DNA of 64,000 nucleotides, from assembly GCA_029990175.1 (NCBI GenBank), contig JARKIP010000035.1, positions 39,074,001 through 39,138,000 on the forward strand, given 5' to 3'. Positions 30,047 through 41,799 of the stretch are shown here, piece after piece. The notes below the pieces were generated by a model. The model was not told where the DNA came from and did no database searches. It saw only the letters and a program-made list of their open reading frames with translations. Each line of letters begins with the position of its first letter. Position 1 is the first letter of the stretch. This DNA comes from Petunia secreta. Lineage: Eukaryota > Streptophyta > Magnoliopsida > Solanales > Solanaceae. Both the position numbers and the translations under genes were made by a program.

Positions 30047-31560
30047 TAATGAGATGACAGAAAAATTATGTTCATTAGGAAATTCTTATTTTATATCACA
30101 CAACTCAAGAGGGGAATTCTCTAATCTAGACAAGTGATCTGCTACCTGATTATCCATTCCCTTTTATCTTCTATCTTAAGGTAAAATTCTTGGAGAAGTA
30201 AAATCCATCTGAACAATCTAGGACGGGCATCTTTCTTTGCTACGAGGTACTTTCAAGCTGCATAATTAATAAAAATAGTGACCTTGGTTCATATGAAGTA
30301 GGAACGAAGCTTATCGAAAGCAAACAACACTGCAAGTAATTCTTTTTTAGTTGTGGCGCAATTCAATTGAGCATCATTAAATGTCCTACTAGCATAGCAA
30401 ATGGGACAAAAAATCTTATCTTTTCTCTGAGTTAGAACAACTTCAATTGCTGTATCACTAGCATCATACTCGAAAAGTTGGTTTCAATCAGGGGACACAA
30501 CTACAGGGGAAATTCATAGGTTTTCCTTAAGGGTGTCAAATTCTTTGAAACTATCACCTAAAAAAATCAAACTTAACATCTTTCATCAAAAGGTTAGTCA
30601 ATGATTTTGAAATCTTTGAACAGTCTCTTATGAACTGTCTTTATAAACTTGCATGCCCTAGAAAACTTCTAATGGCTCTAACAGTTGCTGGAGGAGGTAA
30701 TCCTTGTATAAGATCAATTTTTGCCTTATCAACTTCTATCCCTTTAACAGTGATCTTATGTCCTAAAAAAATTCCCTCAGTAACCATACTATTACACTTC
30801 TCTCAATTAAGAATCAAATTTATCTCTTCACATCTCTTAAGAACTAAGGTCAAATGGTGAGGATAATTTTCAAATATTTTACCAAAAAGCGTAAAGTCAT
30901 CCATAAAAATCTCTACAAACTTTTCAGTCACGTCTGAGTAAACTGTCGTCATGCAATGTTTAATGTGGCAGGTGCATTATACAAACTAAATGATATTCTC
31001 CTATATGCATAGGTTCCATGAGGATATGTGAAAATTGCCTTATCCTAATCTTCTGGTGCAATTAGTATTTGGTTATATCCTGAATATCCATCAAGAAAAT
31101 AGTAAAATTCATATTTTACAACTCTTTCCAACATTATCAATAAATGGTAAAGGAACATGATAGTTTCTAGTGGCATCATTGAGACGTCTGTAATCAATAC
31201 AGATTCTCCATCCTATAACTGTTCTGGTAGGTATGAGTTCATTATTTTTAATTTTTATGACTGTCATTCCTCCCTTTTTCGGCACTATCTGAACATGACT
31301 TACCCAAGGGTTATTAGAAATTGGGTAAATAATACTTGCTGCAGAAGCTTAATAACTTTATTTTTCATCACTTATTGCATTACTGGATTCATTTTTCTTT
31401 GGGGTTGGACTATTGGTTTGTACTTATCCTCCATGAAGATTATGTGCATGCAAGTAGCTGGACTAATTCTTTGATATCAGCTACAGTCCATCCTAAGGCT
31501 CTTTTATGTGCTCTCAATTCTTGAGTTAAACTATTTTCCTATTCTCGAGTCAAGGAAGAT
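30047..31560 (-). pseudogene. D reverse transcriptase and RNase H, decayed
   Basis: No long frame survives, but pieces are clear on the minus strand: GWRICID-like segment around 31180-31230, GYSGYNQI-like near 31060-31110, the catalytic FMDDFT at about 30890-30912, and the RNase H end VADHLSRLE near 30115-30150. Stops and frameshifts occur every 100-200 bp. Confidence 0.65.
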
Positions 31561-31698
31561 TAAATAATTACTGAAAATAAATCATATTCAGGATAAACAT
31601 ATTTTAAATGAGAAGGGAGAGTTCTGAGTTCTATTTTTGGTTGAACTTCATTTGATTGCATCTCCTCATCCTCATGGTCTTTTTCTAATATTTCAGCT

Positions 31699-32166
31699 TC
31701 ATTTTTTTATGATTGGATCAACATCCTCTGCGGTGCCAGATTTGGCCGAACATCTTTCCATTGAGTCCAAAATTAATTGGTCATCTTTGAATACATCTGA
31801 AAGATCACTAATCATTTCAATTGAAAAACATAAAGATGATGTCTCATCTCCCGAAAACTTTAGTATCTTTTGCATATCAAAAATTACTCTTTCTTTATGA
31901 ACTCTCAAAATTAGTTGTCTCTGATGGACATCTATGATTGCTCTTCCTTTAGCGAGAAAAGGACTACAAAGAATTATTGATTCATCAGGACATTCCTCCA
32001 TTTCAAGTATTACAAAATCCACACGGAAAACAAACTTATCCACTTTTACAAGCACAGTCTCAATTATTCCCTTAGGTTTAGTACTTTGATCTTCAAATTG
32101 AAGTGAAACAACTGTGTTTTTCATCTCACTAAGATCCAACTTTTTAAAAATAGAAAATGGCATCAA
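31699..32166 (-). pseudogene. D protease, C-terminal half
   Basis: A 155-codon minus frame starting MMPFSIFKKLDLSEM, the region just after the D-x-G-A-S active site (which itself lies upstream in broken sequence). Contains VDFVILEMEECPDESIILCS where relatives have ILGRPFL. Ends before the RT fingers. The active-site Asp is not visible in this frame. Confidence 0.6.
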
Positions 32167-32799
32167 TTTATTGAAGCTCTAGAATGACAAAGTGCTTTTC
32201 AAAATATACTCATCCCAAAGTCTATGGAATTGTAAAACTTCCCCGGTCACAAAGTTTTCGTGGTAGCTTATTTTGAAGTATTGCACGGCGTTTCAGTAAG
32301 CATTATCATGGAAACTTCTTCTAATTTTCTTTTACTTGACAGAATTTCTGTTAAAAATTTGACATATGAAGACATTTAAAATAAAGCATCAGTAAAAAGA
32401 ATATTAATATGGATCTGTTTTACGATTAGCAAAAACATTGCAAATTGACCATCAAACTTTTCTCTTTTCATTTTTTGTGGGAAAGGAACTATCACAGAGA
32501 ATAAGTCATTTTTTCAATATTCTTTTCATTATTTTTTCTTGACTTCTTTCTCTTATGATGATTCAGAAGGTGTGTCAATATTCTTACCCTTATCTACCGT
32601 TGGTCTGAAAAATTATTGCCCTGTCTATCTGCGTAGGGTTCATCAAGATTCTTACCTGACCATAAGTAATGGCCTAAAAGTGTTCTTTTGGATTTTTTCT
32701 GTATTTTTTGGTAAGGGACCTTGAATCTTTTATGATACAAGAGTTATCAATTAGCTTACATGAAATTCCAAATTCTTAAGGGCAAAATTTTGGCTTTCC

Positions 32800-33936
32800 A
32801 TTTTCACATCAACGACCTTTGTGTACTTATACAAAAGGTTATCAAGACTTGGAAGGGCTTGTTGAGGCCTTTGCTGATACGAAATTGCTTGTTGATATGG
32901 CCTAAAATTTGATCGCCCACGGTTTTGGTATCCCGATGGACCATGTTCCTGTTGCTTGTGGAATCTTTGAAAATTCTCATCACCATTTGGATTGCTCCTT
33001 GGTGTTTTTGTGTCATTGGACTTCCAATGGGGTACAACTTGTAACCTATGACATTGACATGTTCATCATTCTGATTGGTTGTTCGGCATTCATGGTTCAG
33101 ATGCTTTCTTTCACACGTCACATGCCTCAGTTTGGCTTAATTTTTGTGTATTAACCTGAAAAGATTCAAACTTTTGTGCTGAAGAAACAATCTGTTGTAT
33201 TAGTGTATTTGATGTGTCTGCCTAATTTAATGTAGCAGATCTCTTTATTACTACACGATCATATATCTATTGAATGACATTTTCAAAAATTTCATTCAAT
33301 AATTGCAATACTTCAACAAAAGTTTTCTGCATTACGGAAACTCCTACAGTTGCATCTATAACATTTCTCCAAGACCGTTTTAGCCCATGATAGAAAATGA
33401 ACAGTTGCATATGTTCAGGAATGTCATGATGAGGACATTTTCTTAGCACAATTTTTAATCTTTTATTAGCTTGATAAACTGACTCAATGTCAGTCTGCAT
33501 AGAAATTAGAAATATCTTGTCTTAACTTTATTTTTATAGTAGGAAAAAAATATTTATTTAAAAATTGTTGAGTCATCTGGTCCCATGTAGTAATAGAACC
33601 TTGAGGAAAACTTCGCAACCAAGTTGTGGCATCTTCTTTTAAAGAAAAAGGAAATAGGCTTAACTTTATTGCTTCAAGATGTACTCCATTATACGTAGCA
33701 GTTTCAACCAGTTCCTAGAAATCAATTTAATGACTATATGGATCTTTACTAGGATCACCAGTAAAGATGAATGACTGTTGAATTGTCTGAATCATGTCTG
33801 TCCTGATTTCAAAGTTATTGGCTGCCACAGGTGGATTCCTAACACTAGATTCACAGTTGAAACGGTTTGGTCTAGCATAATCCCTTAGGATTTTATTTGT
33901 TGGTCTTGGCGCCACATCATCAAACTGCTCCTCCAC
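32800..33936 (-). pseudogene. gag: D gag, decayed
   Basis: Minus-strand pieces: 33727-33936 with NPPVAANNFEIRTDMIQ and GDPSKDPYSH (gag N-terminal core), 33267-33500 with KIVLRKCPHHDIPEHMQL, matching the CPHH gag motif, and 32804-33121 with a Gln/Asn-rich tail. Separated by stops and frameshifts. About 630 bp between gag and protease (32170-32800) shows only fragments. Confidence 0.65.
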
Positions 33937-35108
33937 ATGGACTGGTGGTGGAATTCCTGTGGCTTATTATCATCTCCTAGTTGGTGTTCCTTACTTTCAC
34001 AAATTATGCTTTGAGAAGATGGTGTATGTCCTTTACTGCACAATCGCAAAGTTTTTTAAATTTCAGGATCGTGATTGACCAACTCTTTTGTAGAATAGTG
34101 GATCATAAATTACTTGCTATGTTTTTTTAAGTATAAAAAATTAAAATTAGGTCCCAAACTGATAGTAAAGATAGTATTATAAATGTAATAATAAAAGGAA
34201 AAATAGTTACTCCCTCCGTCCCAATTTATGTGGCGGTGTTTGACTTGGCACGGAGTTTAAGAAATAGAAGTTGACTTTATAAATGTTCAAATTTATCCTT
34301 AAAAAAGTAAGAGAGAGAAGATTGTAGTAATCAAAAAGTTGTTTGTGACTTTTAAAAGAAGTAGGGCCCAATAGGGGTAAAATAGGGATAGTACATTAAA
34401 TAGTTGACAAATAAGGAAATGTGACATTCTTTTTGGGACAGACCAAAAAGAAAAGTGTGACACATAAATTGGGACAGAGGGAGTATAATATAGTAGAAGT
34501 AGTAAATTAAAAAAATTGTAAAGAAAGCATAAGGTACTAACTATAACAATGAAAGAAATAATGGTATATTATTACTGGACAAAAGTACTAGCTTTTTTTA
34601 ACAATTATAGTAAAGAAGGCTCAGTAACTTTAAAAAAAAAAATAGTTTGTGACAACTGTGGAAAAGCATAATGATCCTGAAGGTAGAATAACTGGCAATG
34701 ATATGATGGTATATAATGAGAAAGAAGTAAGTAGTTAAAAAAGTAAAAAAAAAAAAATTATATTATTAACTTAAGTAGTGGCAGTAGCACAAAAAGAGAA
34801 ATAAGAAAATAAAAACTAATAAGTAATCGTAGATAGCATATAAAAGTAATATAACAATACTTATTAACAATGATAGAGAAAATGATGATGATATAGATAT
34901 AAAGCAATAGGTAACAGTAGGATAGAGAAAACAAGATAATAATACAATATATGTATAGTACTCAATAACGGAAGAGGAAAAGTAATAACGATGTAATACT
35001 AAAACAGTAGCAATAATAATATTAGTATTTAGTAGCTTTTAATAATATTATAATATTATATTCCCAAATTAGTAACCAAATATTTAGTCTGAAGTAGATG
35101 TACGTCAA
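33937..35108 (-). other. D leader region
   Basis: AT-rich non-coding DNA between the decayed primer site and gag. Apart from the MITE at 34210-34483 I see no feature; 34490-35060 is A-rich on the plus strand with many ATA/AAT runs. Confidence 0.4.
34210..34483. mobile_element. Stowaway-like MITE
   Basis: 274 bp with inverted ends CTCCCTCCGTCCC and GGGACAGAGGGAG (one mismatch) and TA duplicated on both sides (34208-34209 and 34484-34485). These are Tc1/mariner MITE hallmarks and this end sequence is common in Solanaceae and other plants. Non-coding. Confidence 0.85.
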
Positions 35109-35126
35109 TTCATTACAACGACACCA
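35109..35126 (-). other. Decayed primer-binding site of D
   Basis: On the minus strand TGGTGTCGTTGTAATGAA aligns with the TGGCGCCGTTGCCGGGGA site of C. The early changes are C to T in CpG contexts. Spacing to the LTR (5 bp) is like that of C (6 bp). Confidence 0.5.
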
Positions 35127-35131
35127 AAATT

Positions 35132-36400
35132 TGACGGGGTCAAAGTGTATAGAATTTTTCTGCTCGTGCTTTGTCAAATTCTACTATAGTTTAAGATATC
35201 GTGCTACAAAGATTGGGCAATCTATGCTACAGAACTGTAATATTTCGAATGCTATTACATATGAAAAGAGAGTTTTTGAATTTTTATATATTTTAAATGA
35301 AAAAAATTCCCGTAAGATTTCAAATTTAAAAAGAGTTGGGAATCGTTGAATTCACTTGATAATATTGTAATAAAATCTCAGTTTTTTTACATATACTTCT
35401 CGTAAGAATAATTGGTTATTGCTAATTTAATTATATTTTTCTCACTAAAAATAATTAATTTTACACTCTATGAGGTTATGTAAATTAACTGAGTTATAAC
35501 TAGTGACAGTTAAACCGAAATATTTTCTTGCTTGAATTAAGCAAAATGGTAGTAAAAACTTTGTGAGAATATTTTTACTAAAAATCATTAGTCTTTGTTA
35601 CAACAGTTCTCTAGAAGAACTAGAAGGTAGGCAAGCAGGAGTATGGATATGGAACAACAGAATACTAAAAATTACTCTCACACTACTATTTTATCCTTTA
35701 GTCATAATATATTAATTTTTCTCCGTGATAATTAAAAAATTAATATAAAAACAAGTTAGAGATAAAATATGTGAATGTGATCATAATAATTAATAAAAGG
35801 TCATCATCCCTGCAGAGTATAAAATATAAATTTAAAGTATCAAGCCAAACATGTGTTAAAACTGAGATAATATTATAAAGATATTAAGCTTCGTCAACAA
35901 TTTCAACAAAAGAGATTACTCTATTATAGAGTAAGAATAGCTAAAAATAAAAGTACTTTAAGGACAACTACAAGAACTTAGAAAGACAAGAGAAAGAATG
36001 AGGGAGCTAGTCTCTGCTCTTTGGAAAACCTGATGATCATCTCCTTTCTATCCTGTGCTATTTATAGAAAGAATCTCGTCAAAAGGCTTTGGTGAAAATC
36101 TTCTTTGCAGAAAGCCTTGACAAATCTCATGGGGATATTTTTTCAATTTCTCATTTGTAGTAATTTGATATTTCTCATGGTTTCCATTGAGTGACAAATT
36201 TCACTTTCTTTTGTGTAGTATTTCGCATTTGCAGATGAACTTATTCGCCATGCATTTTTGCCCTTGACTTTTAGCTTATTATCTTTTCTTTTTCCTTGTA
36301 TTCTTTTTGCTTCAAGATTTGTTAGAAAAGTGAAAAAATATGGTATTATTATTATTCATATTTTATTTTAAAATCTTATCTTTTTATATAGTTAAATTAC
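35132..36400 (-). repeat. Probable 5' LTR of D
   Basis: It starts TGACGGGGTC beside the decayed primer site. Contains a minus-strand TATA element (TATAAATA at 36058-36065). The right boundary is uncertain because no second LTR is in the window; the copia fragment begins at about 36409. Confidence 0.4.
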
Positions 36401-36408
36401 AATAATAA

Positions 36409-37060
36409 TTATATCCACCAATTTTCGTATTGGAATAAGGTTTTCTTGAAGTTTGGAACCAATAACACATGGTTTGATGTTGGATGTGATCCAAGATGTA
36501 CTCTTTCTGTTTTGTTGACTTGAAAGAGTTCTCCGTTTAGTATTGCTATCACCATAGAGTCACTTAAAAATGTTACATCAAGCATAATTAAAATGTGGGA
36601 AGTCATATGGTGTGAATCTCAACTGTCCAAAACCCAGTCCGTCGTACGAGTAAATATCCCCTTACCATATATTGCCTCTTGCACTTTCCTACCTTTAAAT
36701 ATGGCAAATAGTTGATTAACTTCTCATTTTATGAAGCCTACCATATTACTCAAACTTGTGTCTACTTTTTTCTCTTCTTGTTTTGGTCTAGCAGTCGCTT
36801 TCCTATTGTTGTTACCTTCTTATTCCTTGTATGGTTAGATGTTCTACTTACCCAATTAGGTGGGTAACTATTTATCTTGTAACACGCATCTTTATCACGT
36901 ACCAACTTGTTGCAGTGAGTACAATTTGATTTATTTGAGCCCCTGTACTTTCCTCTCTTATTACTTGTATGAAATCCTGTTGTATCTTGTTGTGGTTCCT
37001 GCTTGATGCAGTCCAAACTGGGCAAGCCATGTTTGTGCCATCAAAACTATTCATGAGAAG
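36409..37060 (-). pseudogene. Ty1/copia gag-protease fragment
   Basis: The minus strand has a copia zinc knuckle (CTHCNKLVRDKDACYK, then INSYPPNW, at about 36840-36935) and, downstream at 36409-36606, MTSHILIMLDVTFLSDS with NGE and HVLLVPNFKKTL, the segment following the protease in copia Pol. The two parts are in different frames. No RT or integrase is seen; the piece is a truncated remnant. Confidence 0.65.
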
Positions 37061-38252
37061 CCAAACTAAGGAGCTTCATGATGTCTAATTGCTGATGTAG
37101 GGTAAAAATGCGGAACCAATAAAGTAAAGATAAGAGCGAGACGTGGCTCGAACACTTACCTAAGTAGCAACGAGGAACTATGTCTCGTTACACCTCAGGT
37201 GAAAGTCAAGAAACACCTACACTAAGCAACTATCATCGAGAGATACTCGGCTCTTGCAAACCGAATCATCAAGAAAGGATTGAGATTCAACTTGGAATCC
37301 ACCAAGTGAAATCAAGCCCACACAAGGGGTATTCAAGCATCATGCTGTAAGGATTCTTGAGTGAGTTTTCGCTACATCTTGTGGATTTCTTGAACAACAA
37401 CTTGTTGTTCTTGAATAGAAATAAAAGTAGCCTGAATTGATCTATGAAAACTATCACATTATGCACGTTAATTGTTGATTAGCTTGCTGAAATTTTGAGG
37501 AGAAAAGAAGAGCAAAAATCGGCTGCCCAGTAGGAAGAGAAGGGAATAACCTAATCAAGTTGAAGTGGAAACAACTCCTATTTAAAAAAGGAGAAGTTTT
37601 AATCTACAGAGAAGGGAATTAGTTTCCTCTAGGAATTGGGAGAGGGGAAAAATTGGCTGAGCATTGGAAAAAAAGAGTGGAAAATCGATTGAGGTAGTTG
37701 GAAAACACATAAAAGTTCTCCAAAGTTGAATTGGAAAACAAAGTAGAAGGGAAAACTTATTCAATTCAGAGATGGAAAGGCTAAAGGCGTTTTTCCTAAT
37801 GGGGATGGATTAGTTTGTTTCAAAAATTTTAAAAATGGATTAGTTTGTTTCAAAAATTTCCTTATTTCTTCGTATAGCTACTTCTAGTTAGTCTTTTTTG
37901 AGTATTTATTCTACTCAATTTAATACTAATTCTTGAGCTTTTAGGAAATCTGCGCTTGCTGAATTTTTCAAATTCTCGTAGAAATTTCTCGGCTTCAACT
38001 GCTTACTTAAAAGAACCGCCCGTCCATAGAGTCAGAGTCATACCAATTCACTTATCTCGAAGAGGACTAGTGATTCTTGTGGAATTTGGAAGGTCGATAG
38101 GGAAGCTGTTCAATTCGAGGAAGCCATTTATGACAAGTTTGAGTGATCTTACCCTATAAATTGAGTGAATCCGAGTCTCACCCAAAAGTACGGGAGCTAG
38201 TGAGGATTTTTCTAACCTAACCTTTATTTCAAATATTTGACTGTGTGGGTGC
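37061..38252. other. Unassigned LTR-like stretch before E2 gag
   Basis: No ORF worth calling. TGATGTAGGG at 37093 could be an LTR end and there is a TTTAAATA on the minus strand near 37570, but no partner LTR or primer site was found. A 30-bp unit starting ATGGATTAGTTTG is duplicated in tandem at 37806-37860. The last 290 bp may be the leader of E2. Confidence 0.35.
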
Positions 38253-39157
38253 ATGGCTGGAGAAGGTGATAAAGTAGTAGGTTTGCCCGAGATATCTATG
38301 GCCGACCTTTTAGCCGAGATAAGAGGGCTTGGAGCTGAAATTAGAGGAGTGGGTGCCCGAGTTGATAATATTGATCAAGAAAAGTCATCTTTGGCTCTAA
38401 AAGAGGCAGGGGAAGGAATTACGTATTCTACTACAATGAAAACCAGCTCAGTTTAATGAATTGGCTCGTCAACAAAAGTTGTATGATGGAGCTGCTCGTA
38501 ATGAGCGAGTCTTGGGCATTCTACAAGCCGAAATACCACCACTTATGAGACCCTAGAGGAACATATTGCCTGTTCAAGAAGAGCGTAGGGCTATCGATGA
38601 TGAACAACCTGATTATGTAGAAGAGTTTGAACCACCATATCCACGGAGAGGGCAAATGAAAAGAGGTCGAGATAATCGTTGAGGCTGCGGACCTTGTGGG
38701 GGTTATGAGGGTAGGAATTTGGAGCGTTAGTATGATGACTACTATGAGGGATATCTAGAACCAACTTGTGGTAGTCGTGATAACAACTTGAATAATGTCA
38801 TGATCATTATCCCGTCGTTCAAAGGGACTAATGATCCAGACAAGTATCGAGAGTTGAAGTTTCGCTTGGATCAAATTTTTTAGACCAGTGATATTTCAGA
38901 AGAGAAGAAGGTACCCTATGCCATTACTTCTTTTGAGGCCTATGCTTCCACTTGGTGGGAGTCGGAAAAGTGATCGAGAAGAAGGAATGACCAGCCCAAG
39001 CACATTACTTGGGTGGAATTAAAACGGGTGATGGATGCTAAATATGTCGCTGCCAAACACCGTCAAAAGAAACTTCGAAGATTATATAAGTTGAAACAAG
39101 GTCTCAAATCAATGGAGGAGTACTTTGATGATTTTGAGAAGATCCTAATGGCTCAAG
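38253..39157 (+). pseudogene. gag: E2 gag, first part
   Basis: The ATG at 38253 begins a 67-codon frame (MAGEGDKVVGLPEISMADLL). After a TAA the same protein continues in pieces: LQAEIPPLMRP, then IPSFKGTNDPDKYRELKF, FEAYASTWWESEK, and the open run at 39013 with LYKLKQGLKSMEEYFDDFEK. This is a chromovirus gag of the E1 family. It is cut at 39157 by A2; the next codons are found at 53247. Stops at several points show it was already decaying or has decayed since. Confidence 0.75.
39153..39157. repeat. Target site of A2 (left), TCAAG
   Basis: TCAAG precedes the A2 LTR. ACAAG follows it at 53247-53251, so four of five bases match; the gag reading frame of E2 resumes across the join, which supports a real TSD with one later change. 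Confidence 0.75.
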
Positions 39158-41611
39158 TGAAACGACCTCGGTCAGTCGTTTCGGAAGTTAGGACTCCGAT
39201 TGGCATGCCGGTAATTTTAAAATATTTCTAATGTCCATTAGGACATGTCTGTAAAATTTGAGCTAAATCAGATCTTATTTGGTAGGCATCGGAAGAAAGT
39301 TTCAGTTTTTATTTTCGATAAATATTAAAAAGAGATTTTCGAGCACGATTTGGGCGAATGAACTCCGATTTGAAATCTGAAAGCGCCGTTAGGTTTGTAT
39401 GATTATTTTTGACTTTTTTGAACTTTCGAAAGTGAATTTCGATATTGTTCGGCTAGTTTCTGCTAAAATGCCGAAAGTTAAATAATTTGATCTTTTTCCA
39501 TTTGAATTTGCATCTTGAGTTTCGGGAACCCGATTTGATATCCCCCATAGCAAGTATGCTACATATATTTTGTATAACTTGAATGCAAAAGTTGGAATTA
39601 TTTCGAATATCGCAGGGTACCGTTTTATTTTTTGTCGCGAAAAAAAAATAAAAGAAAATGAAAAAGGAAAAAGGAAAAGTTTCTATAAGTAAGCAAAACA
39701 TAAATGGAGTACAGAAACATGAAATGAAAACGCATAAGGAGAAACAAGAAATAACGCAGGAAAAAATGCTAGAAAATGAGAAAAGAGCCGGAGAAAAGAT
39801 AGAATTTTTACCCCAAAACATTCAGGTAATGATCCTAATATATTATTTGATTTTATTACGTGTGTTTGAATATATTTTAACGGTAAACTTGAAATATTAG
39901 ACATCATTTTAATAGGTTCAATTAATAGTTTAAAGGGTCAAATGGACCCCGATAATGGAATTGATTATATATACGTACTCAGTGAATTATGTGCTACATA
40001 TAAATGTAATATATTTAGGGTTTGGTTATGTAACCTTGAACCCTGTACATAGGCTTAGCCTACGTATTGCGTATGCAAATAGGGTATCAGGTTCCTAACC
40101 GCATTGCCCTAAGATGTGAGGAATGAAGCCTTTAGCCTAAATTGATATATTTTTCTGCTTAATGAATGTAGTGGGATTGTGGGGCAAGGAAACCAAAGGA
40201 TAAAGCGGTTGTTGATTATCCGTACTAGCTTTTGGAAGAGGTAAGTGTTTATATCAATTTCTTTTGAGGCACCTGGCCTCGTGGATTTTCTACCACGTGT
40301 TCCTTACGTGTGTAGCTGCCGATAGGCGTACTCATTACGCCTTAGCTTTGGATTTACATTGTATATTATATGTTATGTCCTGTTGTTGGTATTGCATTGA
40401 GGATCTGAGCATTGTACTGTGCTGCGAGTTGACATATACTTCCCGCCAGTCGATGAGAGTCCCACGCCAATGAAGTGTTATTTATTGCATCATACCGTAT
40501 TCATATGTATTACATTTTCTGATTATGCATTGCATCATGTTGAGGGGAAGGAGGCTTTTGCCCCAGGAGCAGGAGGATTCCGCTCGATTGCATCATATTG
40601 AGGGTAGGAGGATTCTGCCCTAGGAGCAGGAGGATTCCGCTCCATTACATCATATTGAGGGGTAGCAGGATTTCGCCCCAAGAGCAGGATGATTCCGATC
40701 CATTGCATCATATTAAGGGTAGGAGGATTCCGCCCTAGGAGCAGGAGGATTCCGCTCCATTGCATCATATTGAGGGTAGGAGGATTCTGCCCTAGGAGCA
40801 GGACGATTCTGCTCCATTGCATCATATTGAGGGTAGGAGGATTTCGTCCTGGAGTAAGAGGATTCCGCTCCATTCATTTGACACATGTGACCCTCTGCAT
40901 CATATTTCATTTCATTTCGTTTCGTACAATTGTGTAGACTTGTGGTACATAACTACTGTTCTGCTTATATATGCATTGCTTATTTGTTAATATGTTTCTG
41001 GCTCGTATCCCTAGTTGAGTTTATGGTTTCATACGTGTTTCCGGTTGTTATCTGGCTCTGCCTTTTTATAATTTAAATAAGTGGAATTTGGTTTATCTGT
41101 TTCTTCTCCCTAGCTAGCTATCATATTCTTTGAGGTGGCTAGTCTGCCCCACTTATTGAGTCCTTTTGACTCACCCTTTTTTGTTGTTTGTTTCTTGTAT
41201 ATCTATTTCGTTTCGGCAGGTTCTCTCCAGGATTGAGTTCGCCACGTTGTTCGGGAGCGAAGACGACTTCAGCTGTAGGGGTGAGCCAGCTTTTATTCCG
41301 GATGGCCACCAGTTTATTGTTTATTATTTCAGTTGCATTTTGCTCCCTTTAGGAGGTATCTGTCTTCTTTTGTACTCTTAGATGTCTAGTCTGGATAGCC
41401 CTAAACCTAGTATGTGGGTATTCAGCTGTAATTTCTTTTTTTTACAGCTTAGAGATTATCATTATGTTTGTACTTTTTCTAAGTCTTATTATTATTATTT
41501 ATAAATTGAATTATATTTATTTTACTAATTTAATTGATAAGGGTTCGCCCGACGGGTCTAGGGAAGGATGTCTGGTGCCCGCACGGCCTAACTGGATTTC
41601 GGGTCGTGTCA
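39158..41611 (+). repeat. 5' LTR of A2
   Basis: 2454 bp from TGAAACGACC to GTGTCA. TATA-like TATAATTTAAATAA lies near 41068. It matches the 3' LTR with indels, including about 40 bp extra in the 3' copy near 46150-46190. Confidence 0.88.
40530..40880 (+). repeat. 57-bp minisatellite in A2 5' LTR
   Basis: About six copies of a 57-bp unit containing TTGCATCATATTGAGGGTAGG and two AGGAGGATTCCGC-type halves. Because 57 is a multiple of three, it creates repetitive ORFs on both strands that are artefacts. Confidence 0.85.
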
Positions 41612-41613
41612 AT

Positions 41614-41626
41614 TGGTATCAGAGCC
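41614..41626 (+). other. Primer-binding site of A2
   Basis: TGGTATCAGAGCC, 2 bp after the LTR, complementary to the tRNA-Met 3' end, identical to that of A1. Confidence 0.85.
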
Positions 41627-41799
41627 TAGTTTTTAGTTTATCCAGACTAAGACAGTGTCTAGTAGAGTCTCGCTGATAGGTACGTAGACGTCCGTACTTA
41701 TCTACGAGAGGCTATGATGGCATTTAGGAAGTTTCACTTCTTTCTTTTCTGATCGTGCGTCGGTCTAGGATGCAAAAGTATTTTCGTTAATCCCTTCGT

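Larger units (their letters stand above)
29560..36400 (-). mobile_element. D: old Athila/Tat-like Ty3/gypsy element
   Basis: On the minus strand from right to left: probable LTR (about 36400-35132), decayed tRNA-Asp primer site, long leader with a MITE, gag (about 33936-32800), protease (32166-31699), RT and RNase H (about 31560-30100), spacer (30046-29837) and the first part of integrase, which breaks off near 29560. Wording is Athila/Tat-like (FEIRTDMIQ, FMDDFT, VADHLSRLE). Many stops and frameshifts make it much older than C. The 3' end and 3' LTR are missing at the left. Confidence 0.72.

Noticed and set aside
37093..37955. Second LTR of element B or of the copia fragment
   Set aside because: The start TGATGTAGGG only superficially resembles the B LTR start; no partner LTR, primer site or TSD was found.
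40535..40937. Repetitive proline-rich ORFs on both strands in the A2 LTRs (also 47025-47520)
   Set aside because: They are translations of the 57-bp minisatellite, whose length is a multiple of three; there is no start context or conservation in A1 and A3.
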